Positions 11,268-21,632 of a stretch of 34,699 bases of DNA are shown here, piece by piece. The notes below the pieces were generated by a model. The model saw nothing but the letters and a program-made list of their open reading frames with translations, searched no databases and had not been told where the DNA came from. Source of the DNA: Paramacrobiotus richtersi (taxonomy: Eukaryota > Tardigrada > Eutardigrada > Parachela > Macrobiotidae). The first letter of the stretch is position 1, and each line of letters opens with the position of its first letter. The stretch lies in the NCBI GenBank assembly GCA_034698045.1, contig JAQGAU010000202.1, positions 1 through 34,699 of the forward strand, read 5' to 3'. The translations under genes were made by a program, and so were the position numbers.

Positions 11268-11844
11268 CTTCTGTTGAAAAAGAAATGCCAGAAACGGCTT
11301 GTAACCTGGACATTAATTCAATAATTATAATAGTGTATTTTTTATTCTTACTACGAATCTTTATCGACCGAAGCGTAGCGGAGGTCCTCTATTGGTTTTA
11401 GTGTCGAGTGCACTTACCTAGTTATTTTACTGACGTACCAGCAACGAGAAAAGGGGGTGATCGATGTTCCCACCATCGTGAGTATACTTCATAATCATTG
11501 CTTAGCCGCTTACATCGTGTTGGGAAACTGGTTGCAGGCTTGCTGACAGAAAAGTGTAGTGAAGTGGCTAATTCACAATTTTACTGTCTCTGCATTTTAA
11601 GACTCTTCTAGCAAATTAATCGTAATGTGCATTCGTAATTCGTCCACTTTTTGGTCATTATATTGAAGTTATCGATTTACTAATTTTAAAATGACTGCTT
11701 AAGAAAATTGTTTTTATATCGAGTCAAAGGTATTTATATTTCTACTGATAAAGGGTATTAAATCGCGATTTGCCGTCGGGTTGATGGTCATATTCATCGA
11801 TTACACAGTTAGGTCAGTTTACGAAGTTAGTTTTTAAGGAAACG

Positions 11845-12005
11845 TTAAAAAAGAGCATCTCCTCCCAAAGGCCCAAAGCCCAATCGCACCAATAACGCCC
11901 TAATCATTTCCTCGTCTGGATCAGCGTTGATTGCGTAACGGGCCCTCTGACACACCACTCAGTCAACGCTTCCCCACACCGGAATGCGGTGAAGGCCAAT
12001 TTGGG
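11845..12005 (-). pseudogene. unassigned coding remnant, last exon-like
   Basis: On the minus strand the segment from about 12005 reads AFTAFRCGEALTEWCV. After a one-base frame change near 11945 it continues RARYAINADPDEEM, then VRLGFGPLGGDAL, and ends at TAA (11845-11847). Composition is clearly protein-like in both parts and the change of frame is abrupt, so it looks like the broken 3' end of a gene. I do not recognise the family. No matching exon was found further upstream on this strand. Confidence 0.35.
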
Positions 12006-12820
12006 TCACAAATCCTAGCGAGTTTTGATTTGGAGGAAAATATGATAGTTGATGCCGATTACAGAGTGTAAATAGTCCGGAAAGTATTAGCTGGATTATA
12101 AGGGGGATTGTGAAAGGGTATCCGAAAGGATTTCAAAACAGTTTCAGTGTACTGGTCAAAAGCTGATTGCTCAACGACGGACATATATATTTGGCCTTGA
12201 ATGAAATTAGGCACGGTATTTCCCGTTGTAGGCTTTATTTCTCATTTGATGCAGCGTACGTATCTTGTGCTTCTTAACAAGCTTAAGGGAAGAAACTTTG
12301 GTAGTCCAAAGATCACAAGGTAATCAGCAAGTTGCGTTTTTACCTAGAGGGATGAATAACTTTTGAATGTGTAAGCTCAGCAAAACATTACAGAAGTTGA
12401 TTTGTTAGTATCAGTAATTTGAAAACTCGAACATTCAGTGTTAGGAAAAACGTAGTGTAGCGGCTCATACATTGAATGGGCACCACTGAATTGTGCTTGA
12501 TTTGGGTCAGGTTAACACTGAAATTGCGTTGTAAAAAGCCTAAAAGTTTAAAAATCTAGACGTTTATATTTTTTAAGACTTGTGAACATGTATGTTTTAG
12601 CATTAGCTTTCAAAATTATAACGATAACTGAACTTCACAATTATGCAAACCACAATTTTCCCGATTTTTATTTCTTTAATAAGTTTTTATTTAAATTTTT
12701 TTTAACGCCCAGTTCTTTTCGGTAAAATTGTTTAGTCATTCCGGTTTGTTATTTTTTCTTTTGGATCGATAATTTGCTCCTTTCCACACTCTAATATCCG
12801 TTTGCAGGTTATTCAGCAGC
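12006..12820. other. non-coding spacer
   Basis: No coding segment seen. It holds one A-box-like motif at 12451 and T-rich tracts around 12660-12710. Confidence 0.45.
12450..12465 (+). repeat. A-box-like motif copy with possible B box
   Basis: ACGTAGTGTAGCGGCT. About 50 bases downstream, GGGTCAGGTTAACAC resembles a degraded tRNA-type B box (GGTTCGANTCC). Confidence 0.5.
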
Positions 12821-12821
12821 C

Positions 12822-13108
12822 AGACAAGCCCAACGGAACTTTATCATAATTAATCCGTTCCCTACTGATCAACAGGTTTACGGGAACGAACGTTATCGAT
12901 TTCTTTCCGCTTTCGTTTCACACTGCCGTCTCTTGGTGGAACTTGGAAGTGATAGTGCGATCTTGCGTAGTGGAATGTGCACCTTGGAAATAGTTAGTAC
13001 AGAAGTTGACTTACCTTCCGCAGAAAACGAGTTTTTGGTTGTCATTTGTATTTTGAAAATGCGAAAAAATATACTTCAGAATTTCAGTTGTACCGCGAAT
13101 TGTTTATG
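12822..13108 (+). other. open stretch of ~90 codons, unassigned
   Basis: After a CAG at about 12807 (…CGTTTGCAG), one frame stays open to TGA at 13106-13108 (NPFPTDQQVYGNERYRFL, then LLVELGSDSAILRSG). A second frame over the first part is also protein-like (QPDKPNG, then VIDFFPLSFHTA). This could be a broken exon or chance. No family is recognised, there is no start codon near the beginning and no clear donor site. Confidence 0.2.
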
Positions 13109-13260
13109 ACTTTATTTAAATTTGCTTAATTTTGAATGGAAAAAGTGCATATGTTTCATAGCGTTTCAATTTGAATTTTGCTAGATTTTTGTAAGAAAAA
13201 GTGTGCCGCAACGTGTGAGAAGAAGTCTCTTATGATCTAATTACTTCGGTCGAAATTAAA

Positions 13261-13379
13261 ACATCGAATAAGCTGATTTTTGGACAACAAGAAAAATCCA
13301 ACCATCACCAGACTGGATTTTTCTTGTAGACTTTATTCGCATTACCAGAAAAAAATCAATTTTAATTTTTCGATGTTGT
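13261..13379. repeat. long imperfect hairpin
   Basis: The inner stem CAAGAAAAATCCA (13288-13300) pairs perfectly with TGGATTTTTCTTG (13314-13326) across a 13-base loop. The arms extend outward with mismatches and an asymmetric bulge to ACATCGAA (13261) and TTCGATGTTGT (13369-13379). It could be a worn MITE or a hairpin transcript. No flanking duplication was recognised. Confidence 0.5.
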
Positions 13380-14837
13380 AAGAAGTTATGTAGCGAAGAA
13401 ATGTTTACGCGGGTACGGTACGTTATGGGGAAGGATTTTCTGGGAAGGTGCAGCTAATTTCGGGTTGAGTGTTTGATTTAGCGTGCGACGGTACGATATA
13501 ACGCGAAAAATCAGAATTAACTGCAGCTGTAGCATGAACGGCCAGAAAACAGAATACTGTAATGGTAGGATAAGCGTGATCCTTAACTATATGAATTTCA
13601 TTCTAGTCGAGAGTTATTTTGAAAGAATTAAGAACATACAAGCATTGTCTTTTAAAGGTCACCCTATGAATCAGTACTTCTACGTGCAGTGAGCGTTCGA
13701 AACATTGGATTCACAGCTGGCTGTAGCCTATATAGTTAAGGCTTTTTAGATCTTTTTAGATCTTTTGAGCATTTATTTATAATAAATGCGACATTTGAAC
13801 AGAGTAGCTGGGTACTAATGGGAACAGAGGGCCGGTGCATAATTTGCTTAGATGTAAACTCGTGGGAGAAACGAAACAGTTAGTCAACAGTCGAAACGCC
13901 GGGGTTTCCAAGAGAATGTAATTAGGACTTGCAGAACCAAATAGCCTGCGGATCGGGGATTTGGGTAACAGCTGTTTGGTCGGGATGTTAGTTTCCCATT
14001 GGTTTTTTTCTTGAGTGAGACGATCGTGGAGTTCGAGTATTTTTTCTTCGTACTCTGGGAAGTGTATTTTTTACGAGGTGCCATACAACGAGTTTTTCCG
14101 TGAGACAAACTTCTCAGACAAACCGACAACAGAGACATTTAACAGATTATCTTAGCGCGACAAAATGTCTTTATAAAGGAATACGAAACATTTTTGCAAA
14201 AGCATGTGACAGATGCAAAACCAAGACCACAAAAAACTGAATTTATGACAGGAATACTGTAGCAGAAACAGAACTGGACCGATGGAGAATAAACGAAAAA
14301 CAAATAGAAATGAAATTTGTAGGAAAAAATGGCCCTCTAGATCTCAGCGTAAAATTATGAAGACAAGTTTATTTAGTGTGCAGTTAATATCGCCATTCCA
14401 AGTTGTAATACTATGCGCGGAGAAGCGGCGCGACATGGAGCAATTTAATGGATGGCGGCATTGCGAGCCGGCTCCCGTCCTGCGTATTATGACGTAAGCT
14501 GACCATTTTGTTCTGAAAAAACTTGAAAAATACTAACATTACTTCTACATGATATGAATTCTTTTATCTGTGTATAGACTACAGAGCGACTGAGTTGGTA
14601 CTTTCCCATTTTATGATCCCGATGCATGCCCCTGTACTACGTTTTCGCTATCCATTAATGTGTAATGACATTCTGTCACAACATTCGCATGATAATAATT
14701 GTGTTATACATCATGTAGTAAGTTTTTTTACGTGCATTCGCCGTTTGATTCTCTGATGTTTTTACTACAGTAATTTGGCATTTTGCGTGACCACTTATCG
14801 AGGATACCCATACAATGTTTTCAGAAGCAAGGAAAAA
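13380..14837. other. mostly non-coding; possible small Prp40-type segment near 14420
   Basis: No firm gene. Around 14418-14494 one frame reads AEKRRDMEQFNGWRH before a possible donor (GAC|GTAAGC at 14495). This faintly recalls the linker before an FF domain and lies just upstream of the FF remnant at 14838. Treat it as a suggestion only. Confidence 0.25.
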
Positions 14838-15000
14838 AGACTATAGCGCAAACGTCTGGAACGCGCCCGTGAATCCTTCGAAAAGATGCTCTCGGCCACC
14901 GACCGCGTCTCCTGCTCAACGCCCTACCGCGAAGCCGAGACGATCTTCGCCATACGACAACATTTGGCGCGTCGTGACCGGACGTGAACGCGATATAACG
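14838..15000 (+). pseudogene. Prp40-type FF-domain remnant
   Basis: One frame reads KRLERARESFEKML, then STPYREAETIFA, and switches by one base to NIWRVVTGRERDIT before a donor GTACGT at 15001. This follows the order of an FF domain of pre-mRNA processing factor 40 (KESFxxFL, STTRYxxAExxF, VWNAISERDR), a U1 snRNP-associated splicing factor whose FF domains bind partners such as the RNA polymerase II tail. A stop lies just upstream (TAG at 14844) and the frame change falls inside the domain, so this exon is broken as it stands. Other FF domains and the WW domains were not found. A segment near 16810 (RDQRGADGEPAIRG) has the look of an FF-family linker but is too short to claim. Confidence 0.5.
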
Positions 15001-15891
15001 GTACGTCGATACTAGCCGATCGATTGAATACAGATTTGGCAGATTTTTATTATGTCAGATTTACTTGGTTTAAGTAGGTATAGAAATTGTGCAGAATTCT
15101 GAAGATGAACTTGAATGATCGTATTTTGGGCCTTCGTATTTTACGCGTCTTTTAATTTGGTAAGACTGCGTTACTGTGATTACTGGGATAGCGCTACCCA
15201 GTAGCGCTACGTAACTGCTTGAAATTTAAAGGGTTATTTATTGTTCAATGTCGCTGTAAACGTTTGTTTTTCCTTAACTTTTTATTAACTAGGTAGCACT
15301 TCATCCTTTCGTGCTTGTAGCCCGAGCGAATAATTTTGGTTGTGGTCTGTTAGTTACTGTTGGGCCAGCCAGATTGGGCGTGGCCGTTATGAATAGCACT
15401 TGGATATTAGGGAATTAAATTTGACTCCTTCACTAATATGTGCATTTTCTGCAGTTTTCTATTTCATTTATTCGAAATATTGGTTTCGATGTGGTATTGG
15501 TTTTGAAAAATTATGATCTGATATTCATAAAATCCCAAAGCGGTTTTTAATTTTGAACAATAAGCCGATTTTACACCAAAAAATATTTTTTTTGCATCGG
15601 ATAGCGTACTTTGAATTACATCGTTTACCAGATCTACGAGAATATCCACAGTAAAAAGCATAAGTATCAGCAAATATGACTCCATCCACTTACAATTAGC
15701 CATGTTGCTCATTTATGAGTCCAGTGGATATGATATTGTTATGATTTGTTCACAAGTTGTATTCCTAAAAAACCTTTATCGCTCTTGCCAGTAAGAAACT
15801 TAATCTCTGGAAAACCAGTCAGTTCTTTCAATAAGTGTTTGCTGGATATTTCCAGTGGGTTGGTCAATAATCGTTTTACAATTGCTGCGAA

Positions 15892-15907
15892 ACGTAGTGC
15901 AGAGGCA
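15892..15907 (+). repeat. A-box-like motif copy, degenerate
   Basis: ACGTAGTGCAGAGGCA; three to four differences from the core, so weaker than the other copies. Confidence 0.3.
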
Positions 15908-16690
15908 CGAACAAGATCTTGCAGCATGTAGCTAGGAAATCGGGTACCAACTACCATTCAATAAACAATCAATTCAATGATCATTACCGAAGTTAATTTT
16001 TTTTTCTGTTTGTCCAAAATTTTACTGCTGCTGCATGGTGCAAACCATATAGCATGAGATGGAAATATACTTCAAGTACAGGTATGCATAATTGCTGGTT
16101 TACAGACGTGAGACACATCCAGAATCCTAACTCAACAAAACAGTCAGAACATCTATCTCCACTTTTCCAGCACAAACATGAATTAACAAAAATTTAATGA
16201 TTAATGTACGTTACAACACTGGAGAAAGTTCATTGTGACAATTGGCTGCTGACACTAACAGTGTTGACGGAGAGTAATAAAATGACTGGAAGTCGGTGCC
16301 AAACATCCCTGCGCGTGTGTAAGCGGATGATTAGGTGGAGCCGCTATTCTGCACGTAGGTGGACATGCAGGAAGAATGTTAGGCATTTGTTTTTCCCGGC
16401 GTTTGCTGGGTTGCGCCGCTTCCACTGATTGACTTTGCCAATTCCTACCGCGTAAGAACGCGTGTCTTCATCTAATTGCCGTATCCAGCACAGTTTGTTG
16501 CACAAAAAAACAGACGGTAAACAAAACAAGCGATACCGTTTCTGCTAGCTGCGTAGAACGGCACTTAATTATAATAGAATTAAATTATAGACGAACAGAA
16601 AAAAGTTACATATGAACAATGGTGATCAGAACGATAAGTGTAATTTTGTGAACGGCATTTGATTTGCCGGCTTCTCTAATATGTCTGTCT

Positions 16691-16706
16691 TTGCCATTAC
16701 ACTAAG
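16691..16706 (-). repeat. A-box-like motif copy, reversed
   Basis: Reads CTTAGTGTAATGGCAA on the minus strand. Confidence 0.4.
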
Positions 16707-17759
16707 GTTCTCCGTAGTTGATAAACGAACACTGATCAACCCATTGAAACTATTTATAATCCAGCTTGTCTATCAGGATATTCTGATCTCTGTAATAATT
16801 ACTAGTTTTACCAGGGACCAGCGTGGCGCTGATGGAGAGCCTGCTATTAGAGGAAAAGTGCCACCAGTGCAAATTTTGATCTTGTGGATTGTCGTGGATT
16901 GTGCAGACTATCATTACCTATAATTATCGTAGTGGACTGCCTGGTGTATAAGGAAGTCGTGGAGGGTGTCGGGCGTCTGCTGCGTGTGGTGTACAAGCGA
17001 AGGGCGTAGAAGGCGCCCGTGGAGAAGGTGGTGGAGCTGAACAGAACATGTACTGTATTTGAAGTACGTGGGGCAGTATGGCGCCAGTTTCAAGGTACCA
17101 CTGCTTTCCGTATTGTTTTATTTCCATGCTGCATCATTCGTATCATTTTCAACATCGTTACCAGTTAACAGTTTGCTTTTCGTTGGTCGTTTTTGTTCTG
17201 CGTTCATACATTAATTTTGGTTTGTTTTTTATACCGTTACTTTCATTCCATAATCACGTCATTTTCATTATTATAATAAAATTACATAACATAATTTTCA
17301 ATATTATAGTATGAATTATCTTTACTTAGGCATGTTTATGCAATTGTATAAAAATCGGCTGGAAAGAGCGAGGGTATCTTGTGTTTGATTTATGCAGCTG
17401 ATTTCTTTTCAGAGGGATGGGATCAATGATTCAAGTGCGTTAGGGTCACCGGAAGGGGAGATAAGCCGCCGATGAAACCGTCACCGCGAGGTGGGTTTTG
17501 TTATCTTTTTTCTGGTTTTCCAGCAGTTTGCGATGGTGAAAAGCGGTTTCCACTTGATGGTAGATGAATTCCGTAATTTAGGTTGTGAAATACTTAGGTA
17601 CTCGGGTAATTTTATCTCGCATAATTTAGGTTATATTTTTCGTTTCGCATAACGCGCTTTTGATCTAACTGTGGCAACTTGAGGGTACTAAAGTTGTAAA
17701 ATTGCTTCAGTGCGAGTTTTATGGCGTAGTTACTGTAGTATGTACGAGTAAGTGGTGCT

Positions 17760-17775
17760 TCGTAGTGTATTGGCT
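17760..17775 (+). repeat. A-box-like motif copy
   Basis: TCGTAGTGTATTGGCT, one substitution in the core. GACCAGGACACATACG about 40 bases on may be a worn B box. Confidence 0.5.
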
Positions 17776-17988
17776 GACAAGCACGTTCTGAACCTTCGTT
17801 GACCAGGACACATACGTACACGCGCTGTTACTGTGAATTTATATTACACCTAACAATTTTCGTAATTAAATTTTTTAACATAGAGATCTGACAACATTTT
17901 ACACGATACGCCCGGAAACGGTGTCGTTCCTCAGTGTTGTTGAAGCATCACTGTCAATGAGATTGGAATTTGAAACCAATTTTTTCAG

Positions 17989-18289
17989 GTATTTTCGCTC
18001 GGCCCGCTGTTTGAAATCCCAGCCATCCGGTTTGAAGATGCTGATGACCATAATTATTATAATGCCTGTTCGATCCGCCGACGAGTAGAAGCGCGATTTG
18101 CCCAAATGTCGATACTGTGGTGGCGGCGCGGAATGTCGCCTACAGCCGTCTCTTTGAATTACCCAATGTGCCGGAAAACTTTGTCGTGCTGACCCAGCAT
18201 TTGATGGTACATTTGACTGCGCCCAACCCCTTCAGCATTGGGGATCATTTGCCCAGGGACGTGCGGCTATATGGGAATTACAAATTTAG
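17989..18289 (+). pseudogene. unassigned exon-like segment
   Basis: A polypyrimidine-AG at 17981-17988 is followed by a frame reading GPLFEIPAIRFEDADD. From about 18120 a second frame is open to 18289 (RLFELPNVPENFVVLTQ, then NPFSIGDHLPRDVRLYGN) and ends at a possible donor GTAGGT. Just before it, in another frame, is KCRYCGG. Cys-x2-Cys followed by LPxxLVLxxQ-like sequence is reminiscent of the zinc ribbon and palm of ubiquitin-specific proteases, but the match is loose and it lies upstream of the catalytic cysteine box of the USP remnant at 18981, which is the wrong order for one gene. Frame changes make it look broken. Confidence 0.3.
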
Positions 18290-18486
18290 GTAGGTGAGGT
18301 TCTGCTTGTAGCTGAGCGTGTGCGATTGGGTGATCGGTACTTTGATAGGGTTATTAGGACTGCCGGTTTTTTCTCGGTTTGATTGATTTTTCAGGAGAAA
18401 TTATTCTTACGTTATGTTCGTTTAAACTGGTAGATGAATTTTTGAATGTATTGGTGGAACTTAACGGATTGCCCCATGTGTAGATG

Positions 18487-18501
18487 TCGTAGTATAACGG
18501 C
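18487..18501 (+). repeat. A-box-like motif copy
   Basis: TCGTAGTATAACGGC, two substitutions in the core. Confidence 0.4.
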
Positions 18502-18860
18502 GTAGCGTACACGATACACATACTGCAGCATTTTTTCTGTATCATCCGGTTTTCTGCTTTTGCCAATGAAAGTTTTTTTACGTCACTTGTTGTCGTTCAG
18601 TTCTTGCAAAAACATTTGTTTTTACTTTTTGTTACAGTTGACGAGTGAGACACATTTCTAAATTCTAAATCCAGATTACTTGATAAATGATGAAGCATAG
18701 CGAATCGAAAGCTCAACATCAACACGAATAGCATAGTGCAATAAAAATATTCTGCATACATTGTCAATTTGTTCGAACACTGCTGTCACAAAATGCATTT
18801 ATTTTTAATTCGACTTCAATGCACGACATAGAACCATGCTTAGGAAAGCGAGGACTATGA

Positions 18861-18876
18861 GCCGCTGCACTACAGT
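18861..18876 (-). repeat. A-box-like motif copy, reversed
   Basis: Reads AACTGTAGTGCAGCGGC on the minus strand, followed by TCATAG. Confidence 0.4.
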
Positions 18877-18980
18877 TTTCGAAGTACATTACGTAAAAGC
18901 AGATTAGCCACAATTCAGTGCTTTCCGTTGTCGGTAGACTTGTAAAAAGGAAAGAAAGACTTCTCTGTCCCTTTTTTCAG

Positions 18981-20084
18981 ATGCGACATGTTATAATATG
19001 GTGACAACCATGCACCATATGTAACATGAACCCCGAAGCCCGGAAAGCAATGACTGAGGCCGTATCCGCCGGCGAGAAAGGGTCCGGTGCGCTGCATGAA
19101 ATGCAGAGATTGTTTGCGTGTGTGTTAGAAAGCGAAAAGCCTATTCCCCTGAAGGATTCTATCGCAGCTAGGACATGAATAACCAGATGATAAATCAAAC
19201 AGAGCAAAAAAGGATATGACGCAGTTTTTCTCTGACCTGGGTGGCTAAGGTGGAAGAGATGTCGCCGATCGTTGAGTTTACGGGGATTAACTGCAATACG
19301 GTCATCTCGCCGGACTGTGGGCAAGTCAGCCAGACCACGGAGATTGGTCGATGCTGGCATCGACCGTCGGTCGACTTAATGGTGTATTCTATTAAAATTT
19401 ACGCTTGTTTTAGAATTAGCATTTATTTATCACTATTGGTTTTCTTGCAGTAGGGGTGTATATTTTTATTTCTCGAAAAAGTCTGTACCGTATTTTCATG
19501 TCCACCCAAAACCAGCGAAGCACGAATTCCTTATTACACACTATACTGTCGAAAGTGTTAGTACGGTGGCACGTTGTGCCCTGGTTCGTCGTGCCAATTA
19601 AAAAAATTTGTGGTTCTTGTAAATGCCACTTTTTTTTGAACAAACTGGCCAGATCGAGTATCCGATCTTACAGATCCTGATCTCGATCGATTTTGATGCT
19701 TGCACGCTTGGGTTTGACATTGTCCTAATTGTTTGTTGATCGGTGCATCGTTCTTGTTCTTCGCAGGCGAATAATAATATATTATGCGACTTGTTCGAAT
19801 CCCTCAATGATGTCTGCATCGAAGGCGTAATGGAAGACAACAACATGTACAAATGCGGCCCGTATAGCCGGAATTCTCGTCCTCACCGCGCTGCGCTTCA
19901 TCATCAACATGATTACGATGCAGCGGGAGAAGATCGACACCCACACCGTCCCCTACCCCAGTGTACACTGCAGAATTTTCTGAATTTCTACTCCTACAAA
20001 GCTCCGCGTTTTAATTGCCTGGTAGTTCCTTGTCGGGAGGTTCTGCTGGACATGTTTGAAATACTTGGATATGCCGCAGCTCAG
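18981..20084 (+). pseudogene. USP47-type ubiquitin carboxyl-terminal hydrolase remnant
   Basis: Peptidase C19 (USP) proteases remove ubiquitin from substrates. After TTTTTTCAG at 18971-18980, a frame reads ATCYNMVTTMHHM, the catalytic cysteine box (Cys codon 18989-18991; family TCYxNSLLQ). It then meets TAA and shifts to NPEARKAMTEA and LHEMQRLFA, matching the USP47 order MTPEFR...QLQRLF. A block at about 19245-19345 gives FTGINCNTVISPDCG. An exon from 19767 gives LFESLNDVCIEG, EDNNMYKCG and, in another frame, LRFIINMITMQREKI, which recalls the LQLKRFDFDYTTMHRIK palm segment with the RF core kept but the Asp changed. The last part ends at a donor GTGAGA (20085). At least three frame changes and an in-frame stop make it non-functional as written. 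The HDVQEL segment and the catalytic His block were not found. USP47 is the closest relative I can name; another USP is possible. Confidence 0.55.
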
Positions 20085-20564
20085 GTGAGAACGAAGGTTA
20101 CCGGTTACAACACGCTTGATTTGATCTGTTGACTAGCGCCACATGGCGGTAGAACTTTTGTCCGCTTTTTGTTTTAATGGTTGATTTTTTAAAATTTTCA
20201 TTGATTTGGGATTCTCCGGCGAATTTGACGTATGTTTAGGACCGTACATATGTCGAGATTATTCAGTACTGGGCTTCATGTTTGCCGTAATTTTTTTGAA
20301 ACCTTACTTGACTGATGGATATGGATTAGATCAATTCCATCTGAATTTTATTGATTCAGATAGACTTAGTATTGCAGATCGTTGTTCTTGTTAGTTGCCT
20401 CCTAGCGGTTAAATGTTTTTATGAACCGTCTAGTTCTTGTTATCCATTGCTGTATGCCAGAAATTGGTGTATTACCGTCACCACTTTGAACTATTTTTCT
20501 CGGTGGAAACAGCAGATATTTCAACCTACCAAATGATGGTTGCCTGTTTCCGTCATTGATGGAA

Positions 20565-20580
20565 GCGTAGTGTAATGGCG
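20565..20580 (+). repeat. A-box-like motif with B-box-like partner
   Basis: GCGTAGTGTAATGGCG. About 47 bases downstream is CGCGGGTTTGATAGC (20620-20634), close to a tRNA B box. This spacing and pair is the best evidence in the window for a tRNA-derived element. Confidence 0.6.
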
Positions 20581-20910
20581 GGCAGGGAGTTCAGGAATTG
20601 CACTCTGATTTATAGAACCGCGGGTTTGATAGCTTGAAGTATTCAGAATGAACAAAGAACCGTATTTTTGTTTATGTAGTTTAGTGTAGTTACAGAGATT
20701 GTATAGCCATGTGGTTTGACTAGAATAGTTCTGGTTACAAAAGCCGGTAAACGTACACGAATACATAAATATTCTTGTCCGAACAATGAAATGTTCATGT
20801 TGATACCGTTTCTGGCAGTCCCTATTCCGCGATGATCTGCAGATCGGAAGCGGCCCGTCGGATGGTCAGTCTAAGCGGCGAACACAAGCTGTGTACCGTA
20901 ACTGTTGAAT

Positions 20911-20927
20911 GTCGTAGTGCAATGGCT
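20911..20927 (+). repeat. A-box-like motif copy
   Basis: GTCGTAGTGCAATGGCT, one substitution in the core. Confidence 0.55.
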
Positions 20928-21181
20928 CATCGCAGCCAACTGCGGTCAGTGTGCGTGCTGATATCGGACTGTCCGCGGATCCCTGATGAGGTGAAAGGTT
21001 ACTCCGGAAATGCGGCGTGATCGATCTCGGATCTGTGTATCCACTCGGTCGTTGGCAGAGTGGTATTCAGTGAAAGTGGAATTTCCGGTGGATTATTACA
21101 GGAAAATGCTCTGATGATACGGCTTTCAGGTATGTTTTGTGAATCTATGGTTGCAAAACTACTGGGGTTGTAATGCGGATA

Positions 21182-21198
21182 ATCGTAGTGCACTGGCT
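21182..21198 (+). repeat. A-box-like motif with possible B box
   Basis: ATCGTAGTGCACTGGCT. CGGGGTTTAAAGCG about 25 bases after the core resembles a B box. Confidence 0.5.
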
Positions 21199-21497
21199 TT
21201 TACAGTGGGCATCACCGGGGTTTAAAGCGGCGCACACATGCCCAGTTTGAAAATGAAATTTTCGCATTTTGAATACGTCGTACATTTTCAAACATTAGAC
21301 TTTAGAGCAATAATGATTTCCAGGAGTGCGAAATTATTACTTTGGAAGTTAGGCATGTCATCGATCATGTTTATCACTTATTTTGGCTTCATTTTTTATG
21401 TGTTTAACGTCGCGAAAGGAATTTTTCTTTTGTTGTTGTAGAAGTTGCCGTATACGTCAGTTTTCGGTTGTGAAACGGTATGGCATACAGCCGATTG

Positions 21498-21513
21498 TCG
21501 TAGTGTAGTGGCA
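21498..21513 (+). repeat. A-box-like motif copy
   Basis: TCGTAGTGTAGTGGCA, one substitution. CCAGTTAACACATCC about 35 bases on could be the worn B box; compare CAGGTTAACAC after the 12450 copy. Confidence 0.5.
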
Positions 21514-21632
21514 GCTTTTCTCTCCACATCATGTTTTCGGCCAGCATCCAGTTAACACATCCGAGTCTACTTTTTTCAGCGCATTTATGTATGCGTTGTA
21601 TCTTATTACTGTTTTGAACTTTTGGTGCAGGA

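Larger units (their letters stand above)
9476..11844. other. non-coding spacer
   Basis: No coding block recognised. It contains A-box-like motifs at 10288 and 11251, the palindrome CAAAACTAGTTTTG at 10802-10815 and a small CGCGTTTTT/AAAAACGCG hairpin at 10897-10922. The open stretch at 10525-10734 looks like chance: it has no motif and no homology I can see. Confidence 0.5.
15001..17988. other. non-coding spacer with scattered remnants
   Basis: No intact gene seen. It contains A-box-like motifs at 15892 and 17760 and a reversed one at 16691. A segment at 16921-17090 has a protein-like frame (YKEVVEGVGRLLRVVYKRRA) interrupted by TAG; its family is not recognised. The rest is AT-rich. Confidence 0.4.
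20085..21630. other. non-coding, rich in A-box-like motifs
   Basis: No gene recognised. Four A-box-like motif copies lie in the last 1.1 kb (20565, 20911, 21182, 21498), the densest cluster in the window, directly upstream of the LINE remnant. Short open stretches at 20206-20394 and 21238-21441 have no recognisable motif. Confidence 0.45.

Noticed and set aside
16924-17127. Proline-rich minus-strand frame
   Set aside because: It is the shadow of a GGNG-rich plus-strand segment; neither strand shows a recognisable family.
20565-20634. A functional tRNA gene at the A-box/B-box pair
   Set aside because: I could not form an acceptor stem or an anticodon arm around the two boxes. A tRNA-derived repeat fits better.
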